64,000 nucleotides of DNA from Pseudoclavibacter sp. AY1H1 (GCF_002931055.1 NZ_PSXX01000001.1:844034-908033), one strand, 5' to 3'. Positions 24,310-33,222 are shown, counted from the stretch's first letter. A program made the numbers and translations. The notes: generated by a model not told the origin, from the letters alone.

Positions 24310-25320
24310 ATGCCCGAAACGCTCACGACTTCCACGCGGCGCACGGCCGCCCGCATCCAGGGTGCCGGCCTGCTCGCCATCTCCGCGCTCCTCCTCGCCG
24401 GATGCGCCCCAGCGGCCACCGGCGCCGCGCCCGAAGAGACCGCCGCTGCATCCGGAACCGTCACCATCACCGACAACCACGGCGAGATCGAGGTTCCCGT
24501 CAACCCCGAGCGCGTGATCGCCCTCGACAACACGACGTTCCAGACCCTCAGCGACTGGGGCATCAACGTCGTCGCAGCCCCCAAGCCGCTCATGGAGAGC
24601 GTCTGGCCCGACCTCGCTGGCGGCGACGAGGTGCTCGACGTCGGCCTCCACCGCGAGCCCAACCTCGAGGCCGTCATCGAAGCCGAGCCCGACCTCATCA
24701 TCGGCGGCTACCGCTTCCAGGACTACTACGAGGACCTCAAGGGCATCCAGCCCAAGACCATCGAGATCAACCCCCGCGACGGCGAAGAGGCCACGAGCGA
24801 GCTGAAGCGCCAGGTCGAGATCCTCGGCCAGATCTTCGACAAGGAAGCGGAAGCCGCCGAGACGGTCGCCGCCTTCGACACCGCCATCGCCGACGCCAAG
24901 AGCGCCTACAACGGCACCGACACGGTCGTCGGCCTCATCACCTCCGGCGGCGAGATCGCCTACGCGGCACCCGGCGAGGGACGCGGCGTCGGCCAGCTCT
25001 TCCCCACGATCGGCCTCACCCCCGCCATCGACCAGGCCGCTGAAGACGCCTCCCACGGCGACGACATCAGCGTCGAGGCCATCGCCCAGGCCAGCCCCGA
25101 GTGGATGATCGTGCTCGACCGCGACGCCGGCACCGGCGAAGAGGGCGCTGCGGCAGCAGCCGATCTGATCGCCGGCGCCGAGGCCCTGCAGAACGTGCCA
25201 GCCGTGCAGAAGAACCAGATCGTCTACCTCGACCCGACCTTCTACCTCGACGAGGGCATCCAGGCCTACACGGGCCTGTACACGGACGTCGCAGCGGCGT
25301 TCTCCGGCGCGAGCAGCTAG
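24310..25320 (+). CDS. Ferric-siderophore ABC transporter substrate-binding lipoprotein (system 1, YclQ/CeuE-like)
   Basis: A 336-residue family 8 binding protein with lipobox LAGC (about residues 29-32). The mature part begins GTVTITDNHGEIEVPVNPER, typical of siderophore-binding proteins, followed by VIALDNTTFQTLSDWGINV and EPDLIIGGYRFQDYYEDL. It resembles the CeuE/YclQ group (catecholate or petrobactin-type ligands), but the ligand is not certain. ATG 24310 with GAGGA upstream. It is the first gene after the iron box, and a stable hairpin separates it from the permease genes. Confidence 0.9.
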   Translation: MPETLTTSTRRTAARIQGAGLLAISALLLAGCAPAATGAAPEETAAASGTVTITDNHGEIEVPVNPERVIALDNTTFQTLSDWGINVVAAPKPLMESVWPDLAGGDEVLDVGLHREPNLEAVIEAEPDLIIGGYRFQDYYEDLKGIQPKTIEINPRDGEEATSELKRQVEILGQIFDKEAEAAETVAAFDTAIADAKSAYNGTDTVVGLITSGGEIAYAAPGEGRGVGQLFPTIGLTPAIDQAAEDASHGDDISVEAIAQASPEWMIVLDRDAGTGEEGAAAAADLIAGAEALQNVPAVQKNQIVYLDPTFYLDEGIQAYTGLYTDVAAAFSGASS

Positions 25321-25334
25321 CCACGCTCCGGGCC

Positions 25335-25388
25335 TCGTGCCCCGCCGCTCCCCTGGTGCCCTCGCGGCACCCGAGCGGCGGGGCACGA
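25335..25388 (+). terminator. Large hairpin between siderophore-binding protein and permease genes
   Basis: Arms TCGTGCCCCGCCGCTC (25335-25350) and GAGCGGCGGGGCACGA (25373-25388) are perfectly complementary over 16 bp and enclose a second stem, GGTGCC-ctcgc-GGCACC (25355-25371). It starts 15 nt after the stop and has no T-tract. It probably protects the binding-protein mRNA 3' end or attenuates read-through, giving more binding protein than permease. The rest of the 193-nt gap is GC-rich with short CCGCACGGCCCC repeats. Confidence 0.65.
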
Positions 25389-25513
25389 ACCGGCCCCGGG
25401 TATCCCGGGGTCTCCCGCCGCGACAGCCGCGCAAGCCGCGACTGCCGCACGGCCCCCTCCGCGGGGCCCCCTCCGCACGGCCCCATCCGCACGTCACCCA
25501 CGACAGCGAGCGA

Positions 25514-26527
25514 ATGACAGCAACAGCCCCACCCCCAGCAGCGCCGGCGCCCCGAGCCGCGCCGAAGCCGCACGTGCCGCTCCTCAACCGGCGAGGGGCG
25601 CTCCCCATCGGCATCGTCACGGTCGCCGGTCTCGCCGTCCTGTCGCTCTTCGTCGGCGCGTACGACATCGCCGGCAACGAGTTCGGCGGCGAGATGATCT
25701 GGATCTCCCGGGTTCCTCGAACCGTCTCGCTCGTGCTCGCGGGCTGCGCGATGAGCGTCTCCGGCCTCATCCTGCAGCTGCTCACCCAGAACCGCTTTGT
25801 GGAACCCACGACGACCGGCACCACCGAGTGGTCGGCCCTCGGTCTGCTCGTGAGCTACATCGTCGCCCCAGCGGCCGGCCTCACGACCCGCATGGTCATG
25901 GCCAGCGTCTCGGCCTTCATCGGCACCATGGTGTTCCTCGCCGTGCTGCGCCGCGTCGCCCTCCGCTCCGCCCTCATCGTGCCGCTCATCGGCATCATGC
26001 TCGGCGCCGTCGTCTCCGCCTTCACGACCTGGCTCGCCATCGAGACGAACTACCTGCAGATGCTCGGCACCTGGTTCATGGGCAGCTTCACGAGCGTCGT
26101 CCGCGGCCGCTACGAGGTGCTGTGGATCGTCGCCGTCATCGTCGTCATCGCGTACTTCGTCGCCGACCGCTTCACCGTCGCGGGCCTCGGCAAGGACATC
26201 GCCACGAACTTCGGGCTCAACTACACCCTCGTCATGTTCATCGGCACGGCCCTGGTCGCCATCGCCACCGGCGTCACCACCGTCGTCGTCGGCTTCTTGC
26301 CCTTCCTCGGGCTCATCGTGCCGAACCTCGTCTCCATGGCGCGCGGCGACAACCTCAGATCGAACCTGCCCTGGGTGTGCGTGCTCGGCGTCGGCATCAT
26401 CATCGTCTGCGACATCATCGGCCGCGTCATCCGCATGCCCTTCGAGCTGCCCGTCTCCATGATCCTCGGCATGGTCGGCGCCGCCGTCTTCATCACCCTC
26501 CTGCTCCGGATGCGCCGCAATGGCTGA
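25514..26527 (+). CDS. Siderophore ABC transporter permease (system 1, YclN-like)
   Basis: A 337-residue FecCD-family permease, about nine to ten membrane segments. Landmarks are RVPRTVSLVLAGCAMSVSGL early on, then VGFLPFLGLIVPNLVSMARG and a C-terminal ELPVSMILGMVGAAVFITLL. ATG 25514 chosen from several in-frame codons. The stop overlaps the next permease start by eight bases. With the following protein it forms the heterodimeric channel. Confidence 0.9.
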   Translation: MTATAPPPAAPAPRAAPKPHVPLLNRRGALPIGIVTVAGLAVLSLFVGAYDIAGNEFGGEMIWISRVPRTVSLVLAGCAMSVSGLILQLLTQNRFVEPTTTGTTEWSALGLLVSYIVAPAAGLTTRMVMASVSAFIGTMVFLAVLRRVALRSALIVPLIGIMLGAVVSAFTTWLAIETNYLQMLGTWFMGSFTSVVRGRYEVLWIVAVIVVIAYFVADRFTVAGLGKDIATNFGLNYTLVMFIGTALVAIATGVTTVVVGFLPFLGLIVPNLVSMARGDNLRSNLPWVCVLGVGIIIVCDIIGRVIRMPFELPVSMILGMVGAAVFITLLLRMRRNG

Positions 26528-27569
26528 GACCGTGCCCCGCTTCCCGAGATCCACGTCCCGTCGCATCGGCGACCAGGTCAGCGACGCCAGCCGCCCCGCG
26601 AAGGCGCCCCGACTGTGGCTGCGCTTCAGCATCCTCGGCGCCCTCGTCGTCCTCGCCGCCGTCGGCGTCCTCACCTACGACATCGCCATGGAGCCCGGCA
26701 GCCGCGGCTTCTGGCTCGCCGTGAACCTACGCGTCGTGACCGTCGCGACCGTCATCGTCGTCGCCGCCTGCCAGGCCGTCGCGACCGTGCTGTTCCACAC
26801 CGCGACCGGCAACCGCATCCTCACCCCCTCGATCATGGGGTTCGACGCGATCTACGTCGTCTTCCAGACCGCGCTCGTGTTCTTCCTCGGCGGCGCCGCC
26901 CTCGCCTCCACCGACGGCCTGCCCAAGGTGTTCCTGCAGAGCTTCCTCATGGTGGGCTTCGCGACGCTGCTCTACACGTGGCTGTTCTCCGGCAAGCGCG
27001 GCAACCTGCACATCATGCTGCTCATCGGCGTCGTCTTCGGGGTGGGCTTCGGGTCGCTCTCCACCTTCATGCAGCGCCTCCTCACCCCGAGCGAGTTCGA
27101 CGTGCTCTCCGCGAAGCTTTTCGGCAACCTCAGCAACTCGAACCCCGAGTACCTGCCGTGGGCTGCGCTCATCATCGCGGTCGTGCTCGCCTTCATCTGG
27201 AGCACCCGGAACACCCTCGACGTGCTCGCCCTCGGCCGCGACACCGCCGTCAACCTCGGCGTCGCCTACAAGCGCAAGGTCACGGTGCTGCTCATCCTGA
27301 CGGCCGTGCTCATCTCCATCTCGACCACCCTCGTCGGCCCCATGACGTTCTTCGGGTTCATCGTCGCGACCCTCGCCTACCAGCTGACGGGCTCCTCCCT
27401 GCACAAGCACGTCATCCCGTTCGCGATGCTGCTCGGCATGCTGACGCTGCTCGGCGGCTACTTCGTGCTGCGCCACGTGTTCTACGCGGCCGGGTCCCTC
27501 TCGATCATCATCGAGTTCGTCGGCGGCCTGTTCTTCATCGTCTACCTGCTCCGCAAAGGTGCACTGTGA
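26520..27569 (+). CDS. Siderophore ABC transporter permease (system 1, YclO-like)
   Basis: A 349-residue FecCD-type permease and partner of the preceding one. Motifs include LRVVTVATVIVVAACQAVAT, NRILTPSIMGFDAIYVVFQT and TLVGPMTFFGFIVATLAYQL. The last nine codons (YLLRKGAL plus stop) are duplicated immediately downstream. AAAGG within the last codons (27555-27559) is placed to serve a GTG that overlaps this gene's TGA (27566). Confidence 0.9.
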   Translation: MAETVPRFPRSTSRRIGDQVSDASRPAKAPRLWLRFSILGALVVLAAVGVLTYDIAMEPGSRGFWLAVNLRVVTVATVIVVAACQAVATVLFHTATGNRILTPSIMGFDAIYVVFQTALVFFLGGAALASTDGLPKVFLQSFLMVGFATLLYTWLFSGKRGNLHIMLLIGVVFGVGFGSLSTFMQRLLTPSEFDVLSAKLFGNLSNSNPEYLPWAALIIAVVLAFIWSTRNTLDVLALGRDTAVNLGVAYKRKVTVLLILTAVLISISTTLVGPMTFFGFIVATLAYQLTGSSLHKHVIPFAMLLGMLTLLGGYFVLRHVFYAAGSLSIIIEFVGGLFFIVYLLRKGAL

Positions 27570-27607
27570 CTCCGACTGGCTACCTCCTCCGAAAGGGTGC
27601 TCTGTGA
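27566..27607 (+). CDS. 13-codon mini-ORF duplicating the permease C-terminus
   Basis: GTG 27566 overlaps the permease TGA. The frame reads MTPTGYLLRKGAL and its TGA (27605-27607) overlaps the ATPase GTG (27604). The segment 27581-27607 repeats 27543-27569 with 23 of 27 bases identical. All four differences are silent third positions. Each copy carries an AAAGG-type ribosome site 6 nt before a GTGA stop-start overlap, so the whole coupling junction is duplicated. It may be translated as a relay between permease and ATPase; a product function is doubtful. Confidence 0.5.
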   Translation: MTPTGYLLRKGAL

Positions 27608-28362
27608 TCTCGCTCTTGAACGTCACCAAGACCTACGGCAAGACCACCGTGCTCGGCCCCGTGACCCTCGACATCCCGGCTGGCGGCATCACGGCGCTCG
27701 TCGGGCCGAACGGCGCAGGCAAGTCGACGCTCCTCACGATCGTCGGCAGGCTGACGGATGCGAGCACCGGCACCGTCACCGTCGGCGGACACGACGTCAC
27801 GAAGGCCAGGAGCCGAGACCTCGCGAAGGTCGTCTCGATCCTCCGCCAGGAGAACCACTTCGTCACCCGGCTCACGGTGCGCGAGCTCGTCGGCTTCGGT
27901 CGCTTCCCCCACTCGCAGGGGCGCCTCACCGCCGACGACAAGGTGCACATCGACCGTGCCATCGAGTTCCTCGACCTGGCGGCGCTCGAGCACCGCTACC
28001 TCGACCAGCTCTCCGGCGGGCAGCGCCAGCGCGCCTACGTTGCCATGGTGCTCGCACAGGACACCGACTACATCCTCCTCGACGAGCCCCTCAACAACCT
28101 CGACATGAAGCACGCCGTCGCCATGATGGGCCAGCTGCGCCGCGCCGCCGACGAGCTCGGCAAGACGTTCGTCATCGTCATCCACGACATCAACTTCGCC
28201 GCCGCCTACGCCGACAACATCGTCGCCCTCACAGACGGCCAGCTCGCGCACTCCGGCAGCCCGAGCGAGCTCATGACCACCGAGACGCTCGAGCAGGTCT
28301 TCGGCACCCCCATCCAGGTGCGAGACGACGGCGACTACCCGCTCGCCGTCTACTACCGGTAA
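27604..28362 (+). CDS. Siderophore ABC transporter ATP-binding protein (system 1, YclP-like)
   Basis: A 252-residue FepC-type ATPase. Walker A GPNGAGKST, Q-loop ILRQENHF, signature LSGGQRQRAYVAM, Walker B YILLDEPLNNLD and switch His in IVIHDINFAAAYAD are present. The LNNLDMKH stretch is characteristic of YclP/CeuD-type proteins. GTG start with GAAAGGG 6 nt upstream, coupled to the mini-ORF before it. Energises import by the two system 1 permeases. Confidence 0.92.
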   Translation: MISLLNVTKTYGKTTVLGPVTLDIPAGGITALVGPNGAGKSTLLTIVGRLTDASTGTVTVGGHDVTKARSRDLAKVVSILRQENHFVTRLTVRELVGFGRFPHSQGRLTADDKVHIDRAIEFLDLAALEHRYLDQLSGGQRQRAYVAMVLAQDTDYILLDEPLNNLDMKHAVAMMGQLRRAADELGKTFVIVIHDINFAAAYADNIVALTDGQLAHSGSPSELMTTETLEQVFGTPIQVRDDGDYPLAVYYR

Positions 28363-28419
28363 GCACTCGCCGGCCGCGCATCCCCCCCTCCCCATCCCAC
28401 CCCACGGAAGTCGTTCACC

Positions 28420-29364
28420 ATGCACACACGCACCACACGCAGAGTCGCAACGCTCATCGCCTCCGCAGCCCTCACCGGCCTGCTGCTCGCCGGATGCTCG
28501 GCCGGAGCCGCGGACGCCCCGACCGCGGGAGACGCGGACGGCAGCGCATCCGGGACCCGGTCCGTCGAGCACGCCCGCGGCACGGCTGAGGTCCCGACCG
28601 ACCCCCAGCGCGTCGTCGTCCTCGAACCCGTCGAGCTCGACACTGCCGTGGCCCTCGGCGTCACCCCAGTGGGGGCAGCAGTCGCGAGCAACGTCGCCGG
28701 CGTGCCCGAGTACCTGGGCGTCGACGGCGTCGAGCCCGTCGGCACGGTGCCGGAGCCCGACCTCGAGGCCATCGCCGCCCTCAAGCCCGACCTCATCCTC
28801 GGCACGGAGTCGCGGCACTCGAAGCTCTACGAGCAGCTCGGAGCCATCGCCCCCACCGTCTTCATGGCAAGCCAGGCCGACCCGTGGCAGGAGAACGTCC
28901 TCCTCATCGGCGAAGCCCTCGGGCAGCAGGACGAGGCACAGGAGCTGCTGACCGGCTTCAACGACCGCTGCGAGGAGATCAAGACCGAGTTCGGCGTCGG
29001 CGGCAAGACCGCCAACCTCATCCGCCCCCGCGACGAGACGACGCTCAGCCTCTACGGTCCGACCTCGTTCGCCGGCGGCGCGCTCGAATGCGCCGGCCTC
29101 ACCATCCCCGAGCAGGAATGGGAGGACGGACTCCAGGCCGACCTCTCCCCCGAGAACATCCTCGACGCCAAGGCCGACTACGTGTTCGTGACGACCGCCG
29201 ACGTCGACGACGCATCGACCGTCCCCGCCGCGATCACCCAGAACGCTGCCGAGTTCCCCTCGGTGACCCTCGTCGACACCAGCTACTGGGTGTCCGGCGT
29301 CGGCCCCAAGGGCGGCGCGCTCGTGCTCGACGACATCGAGCGCTTCCTCGAAACCCAGCGGTGA
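28420..29364 (+). CDS. Ferric-siderophore ABC transporter substrate-binding lipoprotein (system 2)
   Basis: A 314-residue family 8 (FecB/FepB-type) binding protein with lipobox LAGC (about residues 22-25). Typical stretches are EVPTDPQRVVVLEPVELDTA, DLEAIAALKPDLILG and IAPTVFMASQADPWQENVLL. ATG 28420 with GGAAG about 10 nt upstream. No iron box was found in the 57-nt gap before it, so system 2 is probably transcribed with system 1. The stop overlaps the permease GTG (GTGA). Confidence 0.9.
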   Translation: MHTRTTRRVATLIASAALTGLLLAGCSAGAADAPTAGDADGSASGTRSVEHARGTAEVPTDPQRVVVLEPVELDTAVALGVTPVGAAVASNVAGVPEYLGVDGVEPVGTVPEPDLEAIAALKPDLILGTESRHSKLYEQLGAIAPTVFMASQADPWQENVLLIGEALGQQDEAQELLTGFNDRCEEIKTEFGVGGKTANLIRPRDETTLSLYGPTSFAGGALECAGLTIPEQEWEDGLQADLSPENILDAKADYVFVTTADVDDASTVPAAITQNAAEFPSVTLVDTSYWVSGVGPKGGALVLDDIERFLETQR

Positions 29365-30407
29365 CGATCCTCCACACCGATCGCACCCCGGCTCGGCTCA
29401 GGGCGGGGTCACGAGCGCGCGCAACCATCGGCGCCCTCGTGCTCCTCGCCATGCTCGTGACCGCAGTGGCACTCTCCCTCATGCTCGGCTCCAACGCGCT
29501 CGCGCCGCACGTCGTGCTCGACGTGCTGCGGGGCGGCGGCTCCTCCGAAGCGCGCTACGTCGTCGCCGAGCTCCGGGTGCCGCGCACGGTCACGGGCATC
29601 GTCGTCGGCATCGCCCTCGGCGTCGCCGGATCCCTCATCCAGGCCTTCACCCGCAACCCGCTCGCCGACCCCGGCATCCTCGGCGTCAACGCCGGGGCCG
29701 CATTCGCGATCGCCATCGGAGTGGCGTTCCTCGGGCTCCGAGACATCTCGTCGTTCGTGTGGCTGGGCTTCCTCGGCGCCCTCATCGTGACCGTCGCCGT
29801 GTACCTCATCGGCTCCTCCGGCCGCGGCCCCGCCGACCCCATCCGCCTCACCCTGGCCGGGGTGGCCCTCGGCGCCGTGTTCTCGGGGATGACCACCGGC
29901 ATGACCCTCAGCAACCCGGATGCCTTCGAGCGGATGCGGTCCTGGAACGCCGGCTCGCTGCTCGGCCGCGGCTTCGACGTCCTGCTGCCGGTGCTCCCCT
30001 TCATCGCGCTCGCAGTGCTCGGCGCCCTCCTGCTCGCCCCCGGCCTCAACGCCCTCGCCCTCGGGGAGGACGTCGCCCGCTCCCAGGGCGCCAACGTGGG
30101 CGCGATCCGAGTCGGCGTCATCCTCGCCGTCACCGTGCTCGCGGGAACCGCGACCGCACTGGCCGGCCCCATCTCGTTCATCGGCCTCATGGTGCCGCAC
30201 GTCGCACGGTGGCTGTTCGGCGTCGACCAGCGGGTCATCCTCGTCATCTCCGTGGTCCTCGCCCCCGTCATCGTGCTCCTCTCGGACGTGCTCGGCCGCG
30301 TCCTCATCGCGCCCGCCGAGATCCCCGTCGGGATCGTCACGGCGTTCGTCGGAGCCCCGATCCTGATCGCCCTCGCCAGACAGCGGAAGGCGAGCACCCT
30401 CTCATGA
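29361..30407 (+). CDS. Siderophore ABC transporter permease (system 2, FecCD)
   Basis: A 348-residue BtuC/FecCD permease. It carries LRVPRTVTGIVVGIALGVAG, FTRNPLADPGILGVNAGAAF, the GPISFIGLMVPHVARWLFG coupling stretch and the ending PAEIPVGIVTAFVGAPILI. GTG overlaps the binding-protein stop and its own stop overlaps the second permease ATG. The protein is closely related to the permease at 58801-59847. Confidence 0.92.
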   Translation: MTILHTDRTPARLRAGSRARATIGALVLLAMLVTAVALSLMLGSNALAPHVVLDVLRGGGSSEARYVVAELRVPRTVTGIVVGIALGVAGSLIQAFTRNPLADPGILGVNAGAAFAIAIGVAFLGLRDISSFVWLGFLGALIVTVAVYLIGSSGRGPADPIRLTLAGVALGAVFSGMTTGMTLSNPDAFERMRSWNAGSLLGRGFDVLLPVLPFIALAVLGALLLAPGLNALALGEDVARSQGANVGAIRVGVILAVTVLAGTATALAGPISFIGLMVPHVARWLFGVDQRVILVISVVLAPVIVLLSDVLGRVLIAPAEIPVGIVTAFVGAPILIALARQRKASTLS

Positions 30408-31489
30408 CAGCGACCCGCACCCCGACCCCCACCGAGGACCGCCTCGAGCCCGTCGACCTCGGCTACCGGCAGCTCCGCCTCGGGGCCGGCCCCATCGCCG
30501 TCTCCGTCCGCCTGCGCAGCGCCATCGTCGGTGCGGCCGTGGCCGCGGCCGTGCTGGTCCTCGGATTCCTGGGCCTGGGGCTCGGCACGTATCCGCTCAG
30601 CCCCGATGCCGTCGTCCGCGCCCTGCTCGGCGGCGGCGACGCACTCGACCGCACCGTCGTCTACGAGTGGCGACTCGCTCGGGTCATCGCGGCCATCACC
30701 CTCGGCGCCTTCCTCGCCGTTGCCGGCGCCCTCTTCCAGACGGTCACGAGGAACCCGCTCGCGAGCCCCGATATCCTCGGCCTCTCCAACGGCGCCTTCA
30801 CGGGCATGCTCGTGAGCGTCGTCGTGTTCTCCGCCTCCTGGCCGCTCATGACCGCCGGCGCGGTGATCGGCGGCCTCCTCACGGCCCTCGTGATCTGGGC
30901 GTTCGCGCATCGCGGTGGCGCGCAGGGGTTCCGCCTCATCGTGATCGGCATCGGCGTCTCGGCCATGCTCGCCTCCGCGAACACGTGGATGCTGCTCGAG
31001 GTCGAGCTCGAGACCGCCATGTTCGCCTCCGCGTGGGGCGCCGGCACCCTCAACGGCGTGACCGGGCCGCCCCTCGCCGGCGCGATCGCCTGCGGCATCC
31101 CGCTGTTCGCCGTGCTGCTCTTCCTCGCCCCGCAGCTGCGTCAGCTCGACCTCGGTGACGACGTGGCCGCCGCGACCGGCGCCAGGCCGCAGCTCGTCCG
31201 CGCGCTTGTCCTGCTCGCCGCGGTCGGCCTCGTGTCGATCTCGACCGCCGTCATCGGCCCCGTCGCCTTCATCGCCCTGGCGGCTCCCCAGATCGCGCGC
31301 CGCATCGCGCGCACCCCGTACCTGTCGCTGCCGCTCGCAGCGCTGGTCGGGGCCCTGCTCCTCCTCGCCTCCGACCTCATCGCCCAGCACGTCCTTCCCG
31401 TCACACTGCCGGTTGGGGTCGTGACGGTCTCCGTCGGCGGCCTCTACCTCGTCGTCACCATCGTCCAGGAGATCCGCCGCCGTGCCTGA
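30404..31489 (+). CDS. Siderophore ABC transporter permease (system 2, second FecCD)
   Basis: A 361-residue FecCD permease pairing with the preceding protein. YEWRLARVIAAITLGAFLAV, TRNPLASPDILGLSNGAF, VIGPVAFIALAAPQIARRI and the ending TLPVGVVTVSVGGLYLVVTI identify it. The N-terminal 35 residues are cytoplasmic and hydrophilic. ATGA overlap upstream; 8-nt overlap with the ATPase gene downstream. Confidence 0.92.
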   Translation: MTATRTPTPTEDRLEPVDLGYRQLRLGAGPIAVSVRLRSAIVGAAVAAAVLVLGFLGLGLGTYPLSPDAVVRALLGGGDALDRTVVYEWRLARVIAAITLGAFLAVAGALFQTVTRNPLASPDILGLSNGAFTGMLVSVVVFSASWPLMTAGAVIGGLLTALVIWAFAHRGGAQGFRLIVIGIGVSAMLASANTWMLLEVELETAMFASAWGAGTLNGVTGPPLAGAIACGIPLFAVLLFLAPQLRQLDLGDDVAAATGARPQLVRALVLLAAVGLVSISTAVIGPVAFIALAAPQIARRIARTPYLSLPLAALVGALLLLASDLIAQHVLPVTLPVGVVTVSVGGLYLVVTIVQEIRRRA

Positions 31490-32372
31490 GCACCAGCCAC
31501 CACCCACCGCCCGCACGCACCGAGAGCGCGCCACGCTCCCCGCCTCGTCGCGCCTCAGCGCCGAGGACATCACCCTCGGCTACGACGGCAGACCGATCAT
31601 CGAGCACCTGAGCGCCGATATCCCCGACGGCTCCTTCACCGTCATCATCGGCCCGAACGCGTGCGGCAAGTCCACCCTGCTCCGCGGCCTGTCCCGCCTG
31701 CTCGCGCCGGACGCCGGCCGGGTCGTGCTGGACGGGAAGGCCATCACGAGCATGCGGGCGAAGGACGTCGCCCGCCGCCTCGGCCTGCTGCCGCAGTCGG
31801 CCCTGGCCCCGGATGGCATCACCGTCGCCGACCTCGTCGGCCGCGGCAGGTTCGCGCACCAGCGTCTTCTGCGCCAATGGTCCGAGTCCGACGAGCGAGC
31901 GGTCCGCGATGCCCTCGACGCGACGGGCACCCTGCCGTTGGCGTCGAGACGCGTCGACGAGCTCTCCGGCGGCCAGCGCCAGCGGGTCTGGGTCGCGATG
32001 GTCCTCGCGCAGGAGACCGAGCTCCTCCTGCTCGACGAGCCGACGACGTTCCTCGACATCGCGCACCAGGTCGAGCTCATGGAGCTCTTCGCGCACCTCA
32101 ACCGGCAGGGCCACACGATCGTCGCCGTGCTGCACGACCTCAACCACGCCGCGCGCTACGCCGATCACATCATCGCGATGCGCGACGGGCGCATCCTCGC
32201 CTCCGGCACACCCCGCGACGTCGTGACGAGCGAACGGGTCGAGGAGATCTACGGCCTGCCGAACGTCGTCATCGAGGACCCCATCACGGGCGGGCCGCTC
32301 GTCGTGCCGCGCGGGATGCCCCACCCTCGCTCGACGGAGAGCTCACGGGCGGCCGGGGGCTCCCCCGCCTAG
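31482..32372 (+). CDS. Siderophore ABC transporter ATP-binding protein (system 2)
   Basis: A 296-residue FepC/FhuC-type ATPase: Walker A GPNACGKST, Q-loop LLPQSALAPDGITVADLVGR, signature LSGGQRQRVWVAM, Walker B LLLLDEPTTFLD, switch His VLHDLNHAARYADH. The C-terminal tail IEDPITGGPLVVPRG has a clear counterpart in the ATPase at 60953-61813, so systems 2 and 3 are paralogous. Last gene of the iron-regulated run. It overlaps the convergent amidotransferase gene by four bases. Confidence 0.93.
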   Translation: MPEHQPPPTARTHRERATLPASSRLSAEDITLGYDGRPIIEHLSADIPDGSFTVIIGPNACGKSTLLRGLSRLLAPDAGRVVLDGKAITSMRAKDVARRLGLLPQSALAPDGITVADLVGRGRFAHQRLLRQWSESDERAVRDALDATGTLPLASRRVDELSGGQRQRVWVAMVLAQETELLLLDEPTTFLDIAHQVELMELFAHLNRQGHTIVAVLHDLNHAARYADHIIAMRDGRILASGTPRDVVTSERVEEIYGLPNVVIEDPITGGPLVVPRGMPHPRSTESSRAAGGSPA

Positions 32373-33118
32373 TTCCCGCTGGCGTCGTTCCCGCCGGCTT
32401 TGTTCCCGCCGGCCCGGACGGGATCGAGCGCGTCGATCCAGCCACCGACGACGGTCCGCGCGGCGGCCGTGAGGCGTGGGGCGAGCGTGAGCGCATCCGC
32501 GCGGATCTCCCGCGGGTCCAGCTCGTGGATGGCCAGCTCGTAGGCGTTCGCGATGAGCCAGGTCTCGACCATCCGCGGGTCGACCTCGAGGTGGAACTGC
32601 AGGCCGAGCAGGTTCCGGCCCGCGGCGAACGCCTGGTTCGGGAAGCCGGGGGTCTCGGCGAGTCGCTCGGCGCCGGCGGGGATCTCGAACTGGTCGCCGT
32701 GCCAGTGCAGCACCGGCACGTCGGCGAGGCCGCCCAGCACCGAAGCCGCCCCATCCGGGGTCAGCGTGAGCGGCGAGAAGCCGATCTCCACGCGCCCCGT
32801 CGGCGCGACCGCAGCCCCCATGGCTGCCGCCATGAGCTGAGCCCCGAGGCACACGCCCAGCGTGGGCCGGTCTCTTTCGACGCGAGCCCTGATGGCGGCG
32901 ATCTCGGGGGTCAGGAACGGGTACCGCTCCGCATCCCCCACCCCGATCGGCCCGCCGAGCACCACGACGAGGTCGGCGTCGACGAGCAGCTCGGCAGTAA
33001 TCTCGTCCTGCCCGGCCTCGAGGTAGCGGATGTCGTAGCCGCGCTCCGTGAGCACGTCACGAAGCAGCCCGAGGTCCTCGAAGACGACGTGGCGGACGAC
33101 CAGAGCGGTGAGGGACAC
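32369..33118 (-). CDS. Class I glutamine amidotransferase-like protein
   Basis: A 249-residue GATase1-fold protein similar to stand-alone GMP-synthase-like amidotransferases. The catalytic Cys is in LGVCLGAQLMAAAMG and the His/Glu pair in GLQFHLEVD. An N-terminal LVVVLGGPIGVGDAERYPFL is typical. It may hydrolyse glutamine or act as a gamma-glutamyl hydrolase; the acceptor is unknown. The C-terminus carries three short repeats (GGNKAGGNDASGN) from a 15-nt tandem repeat. Confidence 0.83.
   Translation of the reverse strand: MSLTALVVRHVVFEDLGLLRDVLTERGYDIRYLEAGQDEITAELLVDADLVVVLGGPIGVGDAERYPFLTPEIAAIRARVERDRPTLGVCLGAQLMAAAMGAAVAPTGRVEIGFSPLTLTPDGAASVLGGLADVPVLHWHGDQFEIPAGAERLAETPGFPNQAFAAGRNLLGLQFHLEVDPRMVETWLIANAYELAIHELDPREIRADALTLAPRLTAAARTVVGGWIDALDPVRAGGNKAGGNDASGN
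32371..32415. repeat. 15-nt tandem repeat at the end of the amidotransferase gene
   Basis: Three units of the form GTTCCCGCYGGCNNN begin at 32371, 32386 and 32401. They encode repeated Gly-Asn-Xaa-Ala-Gly at the protein C-terminus and end next to the ATPase stop on the other strand. Probably slippage-derived. Confidence 0.65.
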
Positions 33119-33179
33119 GGCGGGCTCCTTGGGGTTGGGTGCGACTCGAGGCGACGAGTCGAGCGTCGGGGCAGGGCGT

Positions 33180-33222
33180 TGAGTCAGCGCGTCGGGTCAG
33201 AGCGTCGGGTCAGAGCGTCGGC
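33180..33222. repeat. Short tandem repeat before the GntR gene end
   Basis: Copies of GTCGGGTCAGAGC in tandem (13-nt period) lie in the 91-nt gap between the amidotransferase start and the GntR stop and run into the GntR 3' end. No function is assigned. Confidence 0.5.

Noticed and set aside
29555..31573. 672-codon open frame on the minus strand opposite the siderophore permeases
   Set aside because: Antisense shadow of two well-supported FecCD permeases; composition is Asp/Gly/Arg-rich without domains.
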